Origin: Lachnospiraceae bacterium
Lineage (GTDB): Bacteria; Bacillota; Clostridia; Lachnospirales; Lachnospiraceae
Direction: 5' to 3'
Assembly: GCA_003520105.1 (NCBI GenBank)
Contig: DOVL01000126.1
Span: forward strand, 876-8,046
DNA length: 7,171 nt
Shown here: positions 5,683 through 7,171 of the stretch, one piece after another
How positions within the stretch are numbered: the stretch's first letter is position 1
Layout of the letters: each line of letters starts with the position of its first letter
Notes under the pieces: model-generated
What the model was told of the DNA's origin: nothing
The model's database searches: none
What the model saw: the letters and a program-made list of their open reading frames with translations, nothing else
Program-made: the position numbers and the translations under genes

Positions 5683-6159
5683 TCATTTCAAGCGTTGTTC
5701 TATACCACATGTAACACGGTAAACCTCATCAGCCCTACCGGCGATGTCAGTCAGCGCTCTTCCGGTAACCTCTCTCCAGCATCTGTCGAAGGCATCCATC
5801 GGAACGATGCCGCTGCCGATCAAGTCAGAACTGATAACAACGTCAACTTCGTCATGCTGATTCATCTCTCCTGTTTCATCAGCCATGTCTTTTGCCTGCA
5901 AATTATTATTTGCCTCAGTCAAAAGAACATCCAGCTTTTTCTCGATCATCTCCGTCAGGACATCATATCTGTTACCCTGCACCTTCTTCTGATCCACATC
6001 GTTATTCTTTCCACTTGCAGCATCATTTTCAATATTCAAGAGTTTTTCTCTTATCCAAAGATGCAGATCCTTTATCACCGTCTGAGCTGCTCCATATTTA
6101 TTTTCAATTATCCGGTCCATGCCCGAAGCATGACCACCGACATATAATACTATTCTCAT
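5683..6159 (-). CDS. small CobU-like protein with degenerate P-loop
   Basis: From ATG 6159 the protein has 158 residues; an extension to GTG 6186 is possible but adds residues unlike the family. The C-terminal half is clearly CobU-like: DVVISSDLIGSGIVPMD (106-122), FDRCWREVTGR (124-134), and ADEVYRVTCGIEQRLK (143-158). CobU phosphorylates adenosylcobinamide and transfers GMP to it. The N-terminus MRIVLYVGGHASGMD keeps the GG..SG frame of the CobU P-loop, but Met14 stands where the invariant lysine of GK(S/T) should be, and NEVG of the GTP site reads DLIG. Residues about 44-103 are a hydrophilic Asp/Asn/Gln/Lys-rich stretch. Clostridia commonly carry a second short CobU-like protein in this operon. 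Here kinase activity is doubtful, and a structural or accessory role, or decay, is possible. Confidence 0.75.
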   Translation of the reverse strand: MRIVLYVGGHASGMDRIIENKYGAAQTVIKDLHLWIREKLLNIENDAASGKNNDVDQKKVQGNRYDVLTEMIEKKLDVLLTEANNNLQAKDMADETGEMNQHDEVDVVISSDLIGSGIVPMDAFDRCWREVTGRALTDIAGRADEVYRVTCGIEQRLK

Positions 6160-6281
6160 CACAAAATTATCCCTACGCCGTACCACACGACCGCATGGCC
6201 AAACATTAGTATTACGCCATAATATGATTTATCATACAATCACGTTTATTATTCTATACTCTATAGTTCAATACTCATATA
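6160..6281. other. gap inside the cobalamin operon with a short palindrome (6223-6236)
   Basis: About 120 AT-rich bases separate cobS from the CobU-like gene, unusually long for this otherwise tightly packed operon. The only clear structure is TATGAT-TT-ATCATA at 6223-6236, a 14-base palindrome without a U-tract. No convincing promoter or terminator is visible. A ribosome site for the next gene is weak (AGGG, about 11 bases before ATG 6159). Confidence 0.35.
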
Positions 6282-7034
6282 TCATAAAGCCCCTGCCACA
6301 ACAACCGTCATGCAGGTCAGCAGTTCGCATATTGTTACAAAATACCCTGCCGTATCGCCGGTAACTCCACCAAACTCTTTATTGGTCTTGTATTTGTAAT
6401 ATGCTATGAAAAGCATTGCAACAGCTGTTTCGATCAGAACGACCGGAGAAACAAGGATTGCAACAAGTACATTGAGAAGCACAAGCTCCAGCACCAGCGA
6501 TATTGTTACAACCATCCTGCCTGCGGTGTCGCTGAAGTATTTCAGCATTCCATCGCCTCTTGCCGGTTTCAGATAAACGACCATCAGCCCGCTGAATACT
6601 CTCGAGATCACGAAGCCTGATCCCGCAAGTATCACCTCATCAACTCCTCCGAGCTCCGAAGCAAAACCGATAAACAGCAGATAATACAGTATGACCATTA
6701 TCACCGAAAAAGCTCCGATGTGAGGATCCTTAAGGATTTCCAGCTTATCCTCGCGGCTCTTATAGGAATGTAGCGCATCCATCGTATCCATGTATCCATC
6801 CACATGAAAGCCGCCTGTCACAATAAGCGGAATCGCAGCAAAAACCGCAGTTCGCAGTATATTTCCGCAACAGAGTTCTTCTGCGAGCAGCTGCCAGCCT
6901 GCCATAAGCGCAGCAATAACGGCTCCTACAAAAGGAAAGAAACAGAGCGAATATTTCATATCCTTATCGCTCCATCTTAACTTCGGAACCGGTATTTTTG
7001 AATATATTGAAAATGCAGTCAGTAGTCCTCTCAT
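6282..7034 (-). CDS. cobS: adenosylcobinamide-GDP ribazoletransferase CobS
   Basis: This membrane enzyme joins adenosylcobinamide-GDP to alpha-ribazole (or its phosphate), the last chemical step of B12 assembly. From the ATG at 7034 it has 250 residues, a normal length. Numbered from that ATG, recognised blocks are LTAFSIYSKIPVP (5-17), FFPFVGAVIAAL (32-43), TGGFHVDGYMDTMDALHSYK (73-92) with the acidic metal-binding residues, KDPHIGAFSV (102-111) and FGGVTGDTAGYF (221-232). Several hydrophobic segments lie between them (about 35-50, 60-75, 109-124, 133-154, 174-211, 231-249). The ATG overlaps the cobU stop as TGATG. A GTG one codon earlier (7037) would overlap as GTGA and is equally possible. 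No clear ribosome site is present, so reinitiation after cobU is likely. Confidence 0.95.
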   Translation of the reverse strand: MRGLLTAFSIYSKIPVPKLRWSDKDMKYSLCFFPFVGAVIAALMAGWQLLAEELCCGNILRTAVFAAIPLIVTGGFHVDGYMDTMDALHSYKSREDKLEILKDPHIGAFSVIMVILYYLLFIGFASELGGVDEVILAGSGFVISRVFSGLMVVYLKPARGDGMLKYFSDTAGRMVVTISLVLELVLLNVLVAILVSPVVLIETAVAMLFIAYYKYKTNKEFGGVTGDTAGYFVTICELLTCMTVVVAGAL

Positions 7035-7171
7035 CACTTTATAGTCAGCGGAATTCCGCAGACCACCTCCGTCACGCTTCCGGCCTCCTCGGCAAGAAGC
7101 CTGTTCAGCTCCCCGAGTTCTCTTATATATCCACGAGTCACTTCATCATAAACTATGCTGTCCTCGAAGAT
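7034..7171 (-). CDS. cobU: bifunctional adenosylcobinamide kinase / guanylyltransferase CobU, C-terminal 45 residues
   Basis: The right edge cuts this gene; only its last 45 codons and TGA stop (7034-7036) are in the window. The fragment contains FEDSIVYDEVTRGYIRELG, then LNRLLAEEAG and VTEVVCGIPLTIK. The D.V.YDE..R.YI..LG..N..LA pattern and the ending VV.GIP..IK match the C-terminus of Firmicutes CobU, including the terminal Gly-Ile-Pro...Lys. Its position directly upstream of cobS, overlapping it, supports this. The P-loop and catalytic histidine lie outside the window, so activity cannot be judged. It would be the functional counterpart of the degenerate CobU-like gene downstream. Confidence 0.75.
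   Translation of the reverse strand: MFEDSIVYDEVTRGYIRELGELNRLLAEEAGSVTEVVCGIPLTIK

Noticed and set aside
4170..6209. + strand open frames opposite cbiB and the CobU-like gene
   Set aside because: They overlap recognisable minus-strand enzymes and look like translated antisense.
6160..6281. Cobalamin riboswitch sought near the B12 genes
   Set aside because: No B12-box-like sequence or room for the roughly 200-base fold. If one exists it should lie upstream of the operon, beyond the right edge.
1..7171. CRISPR arrays, tRNA/rRNA genes, transposases or attachment repeats
   Set aside because: None was seen on either strand; the window is dense with ordinary chromosomal genes.

Overview
The window reads like a chromosomal segment of an anaerobic Gram-positive, most probably a Lachnospiraceae-type clostridium. 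That inference rests on moderate GC, AGGAGG-type ribosome sites, the Clostridia-style second CobU-like protein, and a small SKDAKK-type membrane protein next to a heavy-metal P-type ATPase. All convincing genes lie on the minus strand, so transcription runs from high to low coordinates. The + strand open frames are shadows.

Right part (7171 down to 4023): the nucleotide-loop and late-assembly end of cobalamin (B12) synthesis. In order of transcription it holds the 3' end of cobU, cobS, a small CobU-like protein that has lost its P-loop lysine, a CobC-type histidine phosphatase, and cbiB. CbiB attaches the aminopropanol arm, CobU activates cobinamide to its GDP form, the phosphatase yields alpha-ribazole, and CobS joins the two. 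cobU/cobS and cobC/cbiB overlap by a few bases, as in a translationally coupled operon. It closes with a strong hairpin terminator (3980-4009) whose one imperfect pair becomes G-U only in the minus-strand RNA.

Middle part (3964 down to 1424): a two-gene unit with its own apparent promoter, a perfect TATAAT box next to an ATTAGT/ACTAAT palindrome. It encodes a 123-residue single-membrane-segment coiled-coil protein (DUF6110-like) and a 690-residue P1B-type metal ATPase. The ATPase has a CxxC-less, Arg-containing N-terminal domain and Phe-Cys-Cys in place of the usual Cys-Pro-Cys transport motif. Small membrane protein plus proline-less P1B ATPase in an anaerobe recalls the ferrosome (Fez) iron-storage systems. 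This is the best candidate for an unusual system here, but the assignment is an inference.

Left part (1423 down to 1): about 450 bases without an intact gene. They hold the C-terminal remnant of a TetR-type regulator, a GC-rich hairpin, an AT-rich region with a DtxR-like half-site, and a doubtful 30-codon ORF. After them comes the transmembrane half of an exporter-type ABC transporter that runs off the left edge. TetR followed by ABC genes on one strand is a common arrangement, so the remnant suggests this transporter has lost its local repressor.
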